This document shows, in pieces, positions 53,288 to 63,624 of a stretch of 64,000 bases of DNA (position 1 is its first letter; each line of letters opens with the position of its first letter). The translations under genes were made by a program, and so were the position numbers. Source of the DNA: Lotus japonicus (Eukaryota > Streptophyta > Magnoliopsida > Fabales > Fabaceae). The DNA lies in assembly GCF_012489685.1 (NCBI RefSeq), contig NC_080046.1, positions 28,402,223 through 28,466,222 of the forward strand. The letters run 5' to 3'. A model generated the notes under the pieces. The model did not search any database. It saw nothing but the letters and a program-made list of their open reading frames with translations, and was not told the origin of the DNA.

Positions 53288-55334
53288 TGTCACGCCCCCT
53301 TCCATAAGTAATGAGTTCGCCCTAACTCCATCACTAAGGAGTGAGTACGCGACGTGAAATAGTGAATTTTTTTTTTCTACTGAGGGTTTTCTCGTTGGAT
53401 CGGGATCGCAAGAGTAAAGTGTACTCAAGCATTCCCTTTTCATCCCCAGGTAATTGACCTCCTAACCTAAGACTGCGGAGAATAACGATATAAATCACAC
53501 AGAACATACATAACATGCATAATCGGTGGGCGGATCCACCACATAAGTCTACAAGCAAACAGACAACACATAAAGAGGACATAGAGCCCTCAAGCACAAA
53601 GCCTGGTACAGATAATCAAAGTACGGAAATGGAAACATAAATCATCATCATCAGAAACTCGGACCATACGGCTGCATCCCCTCGGATCTTCCTCCTCCGG
53701 ATCCTCCTCACTGACTCCCTCACCGGCTGCTAGCACTGACATTGGCTCTGATATAGGACCCTGCTCTAACTCTCTGTCTCCGGACGCCTCGCCTCATTGG
53801 AATCTGCGACGGTAAACTCTGGCATCACGGGAGAATCTAGGGTATCTCACTCGCTTGCGGGCCGTGACCCGAAAGCAAGACAAGTTCCTCCGGGGTGGGA
53901 GAGATCCCATAGACTCCTGGGTCTGCGGAACCCTCTGATCAGGAGATCCATGTGGACTCACCACGGTGGCTCGTCTGGCTGGGACAGGCTCTCCGGTCTC
54001 CATAGGCTCGCCTACCTGTGGGTATGGCACCTGTGGACTGCCTGGACTCTGCGGACCAACGTGCTGAGCATGGGTCGGCAGGAGGAATGAGAACACCATA
54101 GGGAGCATCACTGGAAAACCGATATGCCCTGCTCCTGGATCCCTGCACCACAAAATCGTGAGTCCCTGATAAAAGCATTATCTTGTAACTGGGTCAACAT
54201 GCCAGCTAGCCCGGGACGGGAAATCAGTGTGGATCGCGAGGACTGGAGGGATGCTCATTGTCACACCTGTTATCTGCTTTTATAAAATAATTGCAAGGGT
54301 AAGTCATATGCAACTTTGCACAATAATACACATCAGATAAGATAAACGCTAAAACTCAAGTTAACATATCATTAATTACACACATGTTAGCAAACACAAG
54401 TAAAAATGCAGTATGATTAAATCCACCTTATGTCTCCGTCCTTCGAATTGACTTCTCTCACTACTTCGTAGGAAATGGTGAGTTTATCGCCAACCTTTTT
54501 ATTATTTTCTTTATCATGTGATGAGTATGATTTATGGGCCCGAAGCTATTGCTTCGTTATCTTCGGAAAGTCGCCTCGGGAACATGGACATTCCTTACAG
54601 TCCACTCTTTACCGGAAAATGTTCGCTCAGTAGCTCACAGACAGAAGTACACGACTATGCGGTCCCTGTAACATCACATCAGGCCGGCCTTTCCGGGACC
54701 CTGCCGGTAGCTGATGGAGAGGTGGGGCCATCGCGTAAATCTCGGGTCAATTAATCTCTGAACATGACCACCTTTGGTGTCTCTGTATTCCCACTCTCTT
54801 AGTGGTAATGAAAGTACTTTCCTACTCCTTATTGCTCCTTAAGTGTATCTTTAAGTATCAATCGTCTCCCCTTATACTTCTTTTAAGTTTCTAATAAATT
54901 AGAAACAAGCATCTGCTGCCTTACTTTGAGTAAGTACACCATAATTGTTATAGAGGTGAGATCTTTAATAAGATCATGTAGTTTTAGGAATACAAGCGGG
55001 AGTTCTAATCCGCCATTTAATGGTTATGTACTTTTTAATTACTTAGAAAAAAGGGCTCACTTGCCTATTCCATTATCATTATTTATTTATTTACTCCATC
55101 TATCCTACGAGTGATCCTAAAGTGTTATAGGTAGGTCAATTTCCAAAAGCAAGTATCAATAACTCATTAAATCGAGGATTATCCTTTCCCTCTTCCCACT
55201 ACCTCAGATGCTTCAACGTATCAGAGACAATCCTGATACCATGCCACTTAGGCTCATAATCCTAAGTACCACTATATCCCATAGTGTACTGTCATCCCTT
55301 ACTAATGTGCATCACTTCAAGCATGAGTCACAAC
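53288..55334 (-). repeat. Tk2 5' LTR, incomplete
   Basis: Plus-strand end TGTCACGCCCCC at the primer site; the far end is lost where Tk5 begins (TGTGAGACCC at 55335). From 54049 to 55334 it matches 34167-35450. It contains the LTR-internal ORF at 54258-53794. Confidence 0.9.
53794..54258 (-). pseudogene. LTR-internal ORF, Tk2 5' LTR (154 codons, one stop)
   Basis: From the ATG at 54258, shortly after a CAG/AACAG acceptor-like site: MSIPPVLAIHTDFPSRASWH, VDPVTR, then TAA at 54180-54178, then CFYQGLTIL and an open frame to 53794. W-x2-D, Y-x-G and their spacing match Tk5 and Tk1; a LPMVFSFLLP block resembles MPFTPCRFLHP of Tk3. The length is near that of Tk3 (160). The stop falls at a core position, so this copy is dead. 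Confidence 0.5.
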
Positions 55335-57581
55335 TGTGAGACCCAAGTTTTTAAGTTTGGAATAAACCGAATAAAATTCCTTTTCACGATTAATTCGATG
55401 TAACGTGGAGGAAAACCTGAACAAGTGTTTACTGAATGGAATAAATTTGTGAAGGAGAAAGTTCAGGAAAAAGCTAAGGATTGTATCAAAGTCGATAAAA
55501 GTTATAGCACGATTAGTATTCGCTTAAACCTAGGTCAAGAACGCTAGTAAATAGCTAATTTATATTTTAAGACACGATGGAAACTAATTCCAAAAATCTT
55601 CAGAGAAATGTTAGAACTTCTCTTCTTCGTCTATAAACAAGCGTTTCGATACGAAACCCTGAAATGTACGAACGTCAAATTCCAATACTCGGAAGTTTGC
55701 CGAAACCGAATCACTGATAGTTCAAGAAACCTAAAATCTACGGACGATGAAGACTTTTTCTATTCGGAGCTTCAAACAAAGATTCCACCCGCGTACGCCT
55801 ATTTCTCTTGATGTTTCCAATCTTTCTTCAGAAGGAAGTTTTCTCATCCAACATCAACTGCAAAAAGTAGTTTTTCGGGTAAAATCGATTTACATCGACT
55901 TTGGATCGTTTGATTAAATTCCAAGAAACCTGCTTTGAGTTCTGGAATTCTGTCGCCAAAACCTATCTTAGAATTCTTCGAGGAATACGCAGGAAAAATC
56001 GGAATCGTGAAATTTTCATTTTTCCAAATTTTCCAAAACCAATAAATAGCGAGAAAATGAAAAAATTTTCAAAAACTTCACCATTTTCTCTCTTGAACCC
56101 GCGAGCTTGGAGGAAGGAGGAGGAAGAAAATATTTTTGCCGTTTCTTGCCCGATTGCTGCACCGTTCGTTGCTAATCGAAGACTTCGAGGTATAGATACT
56201 ATATCTCACTTCTGATCGTCAATTCTGTCGTCTTTCTCTATGTCTTTCTGTGCTCAAAGTTTTGAGCTTTTTGTAAAACTGTCCAAATAACTCGATTTCT
56301 CTGTCTAAACTTATTCCCCGCATGCTCCTGAGCGTGTTTAGCGGATTACATTTTGCCGAATGTCGCCGAAATGCCGCCGGAATTCATTTCTGTTGGAAAA
56401 ACCCATTTCTGGACAAAGTTTCGTTCTTTAAGCTAAAAATTCACGACTTAGCTTAGCACTAGTAGGATTAGTCGTCATAAACGTCGTTGGTGACGTCCGC
56501 ATCCAATTTGTTTTTCGAAAATCCAGTTTTGAATTTCTGAGCTGAAAATAATGACCAAAATACCCCTGCGACAGTTTTTGATCCGAAAATTTTTCTGAGC
56601 TTAGATTCGTCTTAGTTACGGCTAATGATAACCTAGGAACCAAGTTTGATCGAAGAAAAATCGGCCCACCCAATTGTGAAAAGTGGCCGAGTGCTCCTCA
56701 TTAAGGGGGGGGGGGGAATTTCGTTTTTCGAAAACTTGTCTTAACGCGTTAGATTGTCGTACTTCGAAGTTTATAATGTTTCGTGTAACCCTAGTACGTA
56801 TTGTTTGCTGAGTTTCTGACTCATTGTGATTGATTTCGGTGAATTTGTTCTAAGGTTCGTTTGAGGAACTTTGTGTATTCGAAGAGTAAGTTTGTGAAGG
56901 AAAACTTGGAGAGCAAGCTGGAAAACCTACAGGTGAGGGCTACTCACTGAATACTAGATAATGAATTAGGTGTCCATGAATTTGACTTGATTTACTGTTT
57001 ATGCACTTGATTGTGTTTGACTGGGAAAAACGTTTTCTGAGGCTACGGCTGACAATTGATAATCATTTATTGCTTGATTGTTGTTGAGGTTGATTCACAT
57101 GCTAAGTGCTACCTGGTTAATCTAGGATGTGTGATATTTGCCCTATATGCTAAGTGCTACATGGTTATTCTTCAATGTGTTGATATATGTGCCATGACTG
57201 TTGGATTGTATTGCTTTGATTATGCAAATACACATATATCTGTTGTACGTCAGAGAGGATAAACGAGCAGTTATGCCAAAATTTATCGTGAGATTTTGAA
57301 AAAGTATGACGGGACGAACAAAGATTCGGGCCTTGTTATTGTTTTAATGGATCGAGACCTTCTCTGGGAATTACTTGGGATTATAGGATCTTTTAAACTC
57401 ATAAGATTAGAGACAAAACTAAATGGAAACTATTTTACAAGGAAAATTCATAAGACATTAAACAACCTCTGAATCTTTAAATAATGATCACAATCGCAAA
57501 TAAGAGCTTAGGACTTGAATGTTAGTTTTGGAAATGAGAAGTGTCGCCGAGTCCAAGTTTTGAGGAAACTAATGAGTTTCC

Positions 57582-57804
57582 GAGTATGTTGATACTCTTT
57601 GCTCGATGAGCAGTTTGTAGTTGGACTATCTCAAAGATAAGTCGGGAAAATTAATAAGTTTCCGAGTATGTTGATACTCTTTCGCTCGATGAGCTGATTT
57701 GTTGTTGGGCTATCTGAAAGATAAGCCGGGAAACAGGTAGTTTCCAAGTACATTGGTACTTTTTGCTCGCTGAGCAGTTTTTGACCATCGGATGGAGATG
57801 AGTC
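57582..57804 (+). repeat. Tk5 three-hairpin unit repeated three times
   Basis: Each unit of about 80 bases has hairpins a, b and c. Hairpin a: GAGTAT/ATACTC twice, then AAGTAC/GTACTT, all with a four-base [GA]TTG loop. Hairpin b: GCTC/GAGC. Hairpin c: GACTATC/GATA-A-GTC, GGCTATC/GATA-A-GCC, GACCATC/GATG-A-GTC, with the same bulged A. Stem changes are compensated. Confidence 0.85.
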
Positions 57805-58491
57805 AGATGATTCGAGAAATCATCATGAGTTTCTTTTTATAATTAATTGTCTTTTGTCGCAGAATCGACATTTACCTTAGGGTATTCTTTTTAGAGACAA
57901 TAAGATAGCTAGAACACGTGACGAGTGAGGTCGGCGACGTTGTTTGGCTAATCACGTTGCATTCATGCACTCATTTTGAGGTTAATACACGGTGGGATGC
58001 CGGACCTCGGTGGATTCTAAAATGGTCATAAGACCCGGATTTCCACATAAGAACACTGCGGTGATTCTTGGTAGCAGACGAAAATGGCAGGCCTGCGGGT
58101 TTACTGTTGATCTGACTACACTTTGTTTGGTATAAGAGACGCCCGAGCAGAAATTGTCCCACCGTGGCTGGTGTTAGGGCTGACTCGTTGGTGCCCATCC
58201 CTCCAGAATGCATCTTGTTCCTTTGCATTTGCATTTCATGCACCATCCATGCTGATTTAGTTGCTGAATGTATTTGTTACCTGTTAACATTGTTTGAGAT
58301 ATGTTAATTGCCAGTAAATGTTACTTATTTTCGTTGACAGGATATGCAATTTATAATGTTGTCGTTCATAACTAAGACTAGGTGGCTACTATTTAAACTT
58401 TGCCTATTGGATGTACTATTATGTAATTCTTTGAGTTGACCCTTGCGCTTGCTACATGTGTATGGGGGGCTATGTATGCCCTTTTTGTCAG

Positions 58492-58690
58492 ATGTCGATG
58501 GCCGATTGGTTCGAGATGGTCGTCCCTTCAGGGGGGACCAGGTTTGAGTTGCTGGACACGGACACCCCGGGCTCTTGGGTGGTCGACCCCGCCGGTCACC
58601 GAGCAATTTACACGGGGCGAATAATGGAGGACCATGTCGACCGAATGGGAAACCTGACGCATGAAGTCTTGAGACGCCACACCGTTAGCA
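58492..58690 (+). pseudogene. LTR-internal ORF, Tk5 (3' truncated)
   Basis: From ATG 58492, preceded by TTTTTGTCAG (good acceptor): MSMADWFEMVVPSGGTRFEL, then W-V-V-D, GHRAIYTGR, MEDHVDR and LTHEVLRRH. About 63% identical to the Tk1 ORF over 63 residues without gaps. The frame is open but runs into Tk2b integrase DNA, so the natural C-terminus is lost. Confidence 0.55.
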
Positions 58691-59728
58691 TTAAGGAAAG
58701 AATTTGGTGGCCCGGAATGAAGAAAGACATCATGAAGAAGGTAAATGACCTGTCTGACATGTCAAAAGGCGAAAGTAGAGCATCAAAAACCCTCTAGAGA
58801 ATTGAGACTTCTAGAGATACCAGAATGGAAATGGGAGAGCATTTCCATGGACTTTGTTACCGGATTACCAAGAACTCACAGCAAGAACGATGCTATTTGG
58901 GTAATTGTAGACCAACTTACCAAGTGCGCGCATTTCGTAGTGGTAAACATGACATACTCACTAGAGAAATTAGCAAGGATATATGTGAAGGAAGTAGTGA
59001 GACATCATGGAATACCGGCAAGCATAGTTTCGGACAGAGATCCGCGGTTTACATCACTATTATGGAAGAACCTGCACAAGGCCTTATGAACAAATTTGAA
59101 GTTTAGCTCAGCATATCACCCCCAGACGGACGGACAGACAGAAAGAACCATTCAAACGCTGGAAGATATGTTGCGAACATGCGCTTTAGAGGAGCAAGGC
59201 AGTTGGGGGATTGTTTGCCATTAGTGGAGTTTTCGTATAACAATAGTTTCCACTCAAGCATAGGAATGGCAACATTTGAAGCATTGTACGGGAGGAAATG
59301 TAGGACCCCGTTGAGTTGAGTTGGTTGGATGAAGGAGATAAGTTAGTACTAGGACCCGACGTAGTGCAAGATATGTCGGAAAAGGTGAAAAGAATCAGAG
59401 AAAAGCTTAGGATAGCACAGGATAGGCAGAAAGCTTACTATGATCGTAGGAGAAAACCCTTAGAGTTTGAAGAGGGAGACCATGTTTTCCTCAGAGTTAA
59501 TCCAATTACAGGGATAAGAAGGTCAATTGAGTCGAAAAAGCTTACACCAAAATATTTAGGACCTTACCAGATCCTTAGGAAGGTAGGAACATCAACCTAC
59601 CAAATGGCACTACCGCCATCTTTGTCAAACTTGCACGATGTGTTTCATGTTTCCCAAATGAAGAAATACATCCCCGACCCTTCTCATGTGATAAAACCTG
59701 AACATATAAAACTCAAGTAGAACTTAAC
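58691..59728 (+). pseudogene. Tk2b integrase fragment
   Basis: A plus-strand copy of the Tk2 family, starting at [16 protein letters not shown]. It has the [14 protein letters not shown] zinc motif (frameshifted relative to what precedes it), [32 protein letters not shown], then the same TGA as Tk2. Next come [18 protein letters not shown] with a one-base frameshift, WLDEGDKLVLGPDVVQDMSE, KYLGPYQILRKVGTSTYQMA and NLHDVFHVSQMKKYIPDPSH. A TAG sits in KLK*NLTYTV. The 5' half of the element is absent. It is split at 59728 by the Tk1-type solo LTR. Confidence 0.9.
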
Positions 59729-60420
59729 TGTAAGACCTGGATTTTCAGAACAAGTTAAGTTTCCGACTCACACGTAGAATCAGTGTAAGCGTGACAGGAG
59801 TTTGACATTTGAGAAAGATTAATGAAGAAGAAAGTTCAGGAATTGCTTGAGGAATGTTGCGTAGTTGTTTTCGGAGTTAGTGCGAGTCGTCTGCACACCT
59901 GCCTTATGGCGAGCGTGTCCAGAATAGGCTATTTCGCTCTTAAAGCAACGTTTTGAGTGAGCTTTCGAACTCTCGGAAAATTTAAAGATTCTCTTTATTT
60001 TTCCATCGACCAGCGTTTCATTTCGGAACTCTGGACTGTACGCACGATAGGTTTCACTTTCCGGAAGCTCGACGACTCTAATTTCTTTGCTTCGAAACCC
60101 TAGTTTTGAGCGAAGGATGAAGACTTTTTCTATTCGGGACTTCTAACAAAGATTCCATCCGCGCTGCCAGACTTGTTTCGACATTTCCAATCTTTCTTCT
60201 GTTGGAAGTTTTATCGTCTGAGCATCACAGCAAAAAGTAGTTTTTCAGGACAGACTAACTTACACCGCTTTTGGCGTTTTGGATATCGTTTTTCCCAAAT
60301 CTTAGATAATTGTTTTGAGTTCTGGAATTTCGATGCCAGAATCTCTCTTAGAATTCCTTGGTGAACGTGCTGCAAAAATCGGAATCGCGAAATTTTCATT
60401 TTCTCGGGATTTCGCCTGCC

Positions 60421-60428
60421 TATAAATA
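60421..60428 (+). promoter_or_regulatory. TATA box in Tk1-family solo LTR
   Basis: TATAAATA after GCCTGCC, 692 bases into the LTR, in the same place as in Tk1. Confidence 0.65.
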
Positions 60429-61861
60429 GCTCGAAAAGCGAAAATTCCTTCATTTTCTTCCTATTGTGGCCGAATTTCGTGGAGAGCAAGGGGGGAGGAG
60501 ATTTTCGCGAAAACTTGACTGATCTTCGTGCAGTTCGTCCCTACTTCTAGGTATCGAGGTAACTAACACGATTCCTACCTCTGATTGTTGTTTCTGTTGC
60601 GTTTTTGAAGTCGTTTCTGTGCTCACAGTTTTGAGCTTTTTCTAAAATTGTCCGTTTTCTTCGATTTCTTTCTTGGGTTATGTTCTCTAGGTTCCCATGA
60701 GCCTAAAACCTCTGTCAGTAATCGCCGATTGTGATCCAGTTGTCCAGGATCTGAAAAACTGTTTCAAAACCCTTTTTGCTCACATTTCGAAACTTTATTG
60801 TCGAAAAGACTTAATCTGACTTCGTGCCTTTAGGATTTGTTGTCACGGATGTCACGAGGATCGTTGCTGTCAAATTTTTTTTCAGAACTGATAACTTTGA
60901 AGTTTTGAGCCTTTATTTTGGACCAAAATGCCCCTGGATAGTCATATTTCGACCCGATTGTCCGAAAATTGTTCCGACAGTTTCTTTGCCTTAGTTTTAT
61001 CCTAAAACTACCTTGTGAATTGATTTGATCAAAGAAAAAGAGCCGAAGCCCTTTTTCCTTTGAGGTCGTGGACTATTTCCTTTAGGGGGGAGTTTTTCGG
61101 TTTCGAAAACTTGTCTTTTCGTACCTGATTGTCCTATTCTGAAGCTTTAATGCTTTGTCTATCGTTTATGTATTGTTTTTCGATCGAACTAATCGATTTT
61201 GTTTGGTTACTGCTTTGTTTTTCTCCGAGGTTCAGTTGAGGGAACTTTGGAAGACTCAGAGCAATTGTTTGAGGAGAACTTTGTTTGCGAAGCTGGAACA
61301 GCTCGAGGTTAGGGCAACTTACTATATCAGCTATGATTGCATGATAGGCGTCGATAAATTCGACTTATGCTTTATCTGATGTTGTTTATGATGTTGAGTT
61401 GATGTTGTGATACTTTTCCATAACTTGTGATGTTGTGCTTTTGTTGGATTGTGCGTTTTGACGCGACTTCGGAGTGGAGATTCATTGATCTGGTGATCTT
61501 TGATATTTTGGGTTGGATGAGCAACCCTAGGCAAGTCCAAATGAGGGGTTTGAGACCTAGCCTGGTTGGTATTTGTTGGTTTACTTAGACTTTCCCCGGG
61601 AAACTTCTTTTGGGTGGTTGGTTTTCGGAAAACGTGGAAGGATTAGAATTTCGAAAACTAAAGACTTGGGAAACCTAGATTTTGAGAAATAAACTCATAA
61701 CCTGACTAATCTGAATTGAAATCATTTTTATTAATGTTTAAGTATAGGAAAACTGAAGGGGAAAATATTTACGAAAGACGGGGAAAAGTCGACCTTTGTT
61801 GTGAGTTATTGGAATTGGGGAAAGCCACTAAGGTGAGCTATGGTGATGATTGAAAGTCACC

Positions 61862-62084
61862 GAGTACTTTACGTACTCTTGTTGATGGGGTTGTGTTGTA
61901 TTGACCGACACTAACCCCTTGGGTTCTCTTGTTGTTGGAGCGGTGTTGTATTGACCGACACTTAGCGCTCTTGTTGTTTGGGCTGTGTTGTATTGACCGA
62001 CACTAGACCCTTGTGTATTCTTGTTGGTGGAGCTGTGTTGTATTGACCGACACTTACTCCGAGTTGTGTTGTATTGACCGACAC
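61862..62084 (+). repeat. Hairpin cluster with 19-bp core, five units (solo LTR)
   Basis: A GAGTAC/GTACTC hairpin (61862-61878) precedes cores at 61893, 61943, 61985, 62035 and 62066. Outer stems: GGGGTT/AACCCC, GAGCG/CGCTC, GGGCT/AG-CCC, GGAG/CTCC, GAGTT/AACTC. In units 1 and 5 a single unpaired T sits 3' of the core. Confidence 0.85.
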
Positions 62085-62176
62085 TAACTCATGGGTTTGT
62101 TGAGATTGGGTTGTGAGCTAAACACTTTCGTGGTAAGGGCGATTCGTTGTTTGGCTAACCACGTTGCATTCAATCG

Positions 62177-62420
62177 GGTGAATAACGGGAATGGTTCACC
62201 TGTGCATATCATGGTGAATAACGGGAATGGTTCACCTTGCATAAATGATGAATAACGGGAATGGTTCATCATATGGTGAATAACGGGAATGGTTCACCAA
62301 GGATGAATAACGGGAATGGTTCATCCAGGATGGATTTCATCCAGGATGGATAACGGGAATGGTCCATCCATAGTGAAGAACGGGAATGCTTCACTTGTGG
62401 CGAACGGGAACGCGTCACAA
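62177..62420 (+). repeat. Hairpin cluster with AACGGGAAYG loop, eight units (solo LTR)
   Basis: Units at 62177-62200, 62213-62236, 62245-62272, 62274-62299, 62301-62326, 62344-62369, 62372-62395 and 62395-62420. Stems: GGTGAA/TTCACC (three), ATGATGAA/TTCATCAT, GGATGAA/TTCATCC, GGATGGA/TCCATCC, AGTGAAG/CTTCACT, TTGTGGCG/CGTCACAA (with G-T wobble). Loop AACGGGAATG in seven, AACGGGAACG in the last. In unit 7 the closing T-G wobble becomes G-C. Confidence 0.9.
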
Positions 62421-62658
62421 ATCCGGATTCATATTGTGCATTTCACGCATACATTCATGCTGACTGAGACTGTGTGCTGTTTGTTTATTGAAGCAATGTT
62501 AGAGCCATAACATGCTAGGATTACTTATATGCTTATATAACAACTTATATATATACCCTGTCACATGTTGAGTGTATATGTACTTATTGCTGTGAGTTGA
62601 CCCTAGCGCCTTGGCTTTGTTTGTATGTTTGTGTTTGGGCGGTCGGCCTGCTGCCAGA

Positions 62659-62970
62659 TGTCGATGGCCGACTGGTTCTCGGTGGTCTCTCCCTCGGGGG
62701 GGGGGGGATCAGATATGAGCTGCAGGATCGGGATGCCCCACCGCTTGGGTGATCGATGTTGCTGGTCACCGGGCGACGTATCGGGGAAGGGTCATGGAGG
62801 ACCGGACTGACGAGCGTGGACGTCTGACGAAAGGAGTTCTATGGCGCATGGAGTTGAGCTTCAACTTGCCGACTTCAGATCGTTGTGGGTTTGGCACTGG
62901 GAGGTTAGGTTTGGGCAGGCGTCATGTTTTGTGTAGAGCTCTGATTCGTTTTGCTTTTGGGATCGGGTAG
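62659..62970 (+). pseudogene. LTR-internal ORF, Tk1-family solo LTR (frameshifted)
   Basis: MSMADWFSVVSPSGG is followed by a run of about 13 G (about 62696-62708) that is longer than in Tk1, so the frame is lost. The rest continues in another frame as MIDVAGHRATYRGR and MEDRTDERGRLTK, with a stop at 62970. Slippage in the G run is the evident lesion. Confidence 0.6.
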
Positions 62971-63357
62971 GTTTCCGACGCATGACTTTTCGTGTGGTTC
63001 TCTTACTGAGGGATCACAGTGAGTCAGTTGGACCATAGGGGTCTTTGCTTAGGCCATATTGAGGCCGACTTTCTCCTAGTGGTTTGTAATTATAATTTTC
63101 TCACTTACACTTCTGGGTCTGTATATATTTGCCTACGGGCACACTGCTTTGGAGTCACTGCGAGTGCGCGTGACATGGAGTGCAGCTGAGGCTGTACATG
63201 TATATATGTTGTATATCGGTTAGTTTAGTAGTTGGGTTTTGTCTTTACTTCCTTATCGTTTTGATTTAAAGGAAAGAAAACGAAAAAAAATTACCTGTTT
63301 TCCGCGTAAAGATTATTTTTGGTTACTAAAGTGACACCTGGAAATCGGGGTGTTACA

Positions 63358-63624
63358 TTAACATACACGGTCGAACCTAAAAAGATATTGGATAGAAGGA
63401 TGAAACAACTTAGGAAAAAGGAAATCTCGTTAGTGAAAGTAGCTTGGAGTGAAGGGGAGGATGAAGAAGCTATTTGGGAATTAGAAGAGGATATGAGAAG
63501 GACATACCCTCAACTGTTTAGTATTTTAGGATGTGAATTTTGGGGACGAAATTCTCAAAAAGGAGGGGAGAGTGTAACATCCCACCAACCAGGTAAAGAC
63601 CTCATAGGCAACGCGAAACCCTAG
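63358..63624 (+). pseudogene. Tk2b chromodomain tail
   Basis: Continuation of 59728: TYTVEPKKILDRRMKQLRKK, EISLVKVAWSEGEDEEAIWE, LEEDMRRTYPQLFSILGCEF, then through the purine tract into the LTR to the stop at 63624 (52 bases in), as in Tk2. Confidence 0.9.
63557..63572 (+). other. Tk2b polypurine tract
   Basis: AAAAAGGAGGGGAGAG just before the LTR start TGTAACATCCCACC; it lies inside the open chromodomain frame. Confidence 0.75.

Larger units (their letters stand above)
34167..55334 (-). mobile_element. Tk2: old Tekay-like chromovirus, split by nested insertions
   Basis: A minus-strand Ty3/gypsy element. Pieces: 3' LTR 34167-37759 (left end cut by Si2), pol 37760-39315, then Tk3 (39316-50363), then pol and gag 50364-53287, then 5' LTR 53288-55334 (right end cut by Tk5). 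Primer site 53271-53282; purine tract next to 37759. Combining both LTR pieces gives an LTR of about 4.35 kb. The overlapping LTR regions (34167-35450 versus 54049-55334) differ at many sites, roughly 5-7% by eye, and pol carries several stops. It is the oldest insertion here that I can order. Confidence 0.88.
55335..58690 (+). repeat. Tk5: truncated chromoviral LTR
   Basis: Starts TGTGAGACCCAAG; the last five Tk2 bases before it are ACAAC. It is related to the Tk1 LTR but clearly diverged: both have GATGAAGACTTTTTCTATTCGG (20 of these bases near 55745 and 60116), similar promoter regions, and the same order of donor, hairpins and ORF. The 3' end is missing: at about 58690 it joins Tk2-type integrase. 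No second duplication can be checked. Confidence 0.8.
59729..63357 (+). mobile_element. Solo LTR of the Tk1 family (3,629 bp)
   Basis: Starts TGTAAGACCTGG, ends TCGGGGTGTTACA, flanked by TTAAC at 59724-59728 and 63358-63362. Removing it rejoins the Tk2b frame. It is the Tk1 LTR in the opposite orientation, with many differences, so much older than Tk1. TATA box 60421-60428, donor-like GAG|GTTAGGGC at 61307, hairpin clusters 61862-62084 and 62177-62420. Confidence 0.93.
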
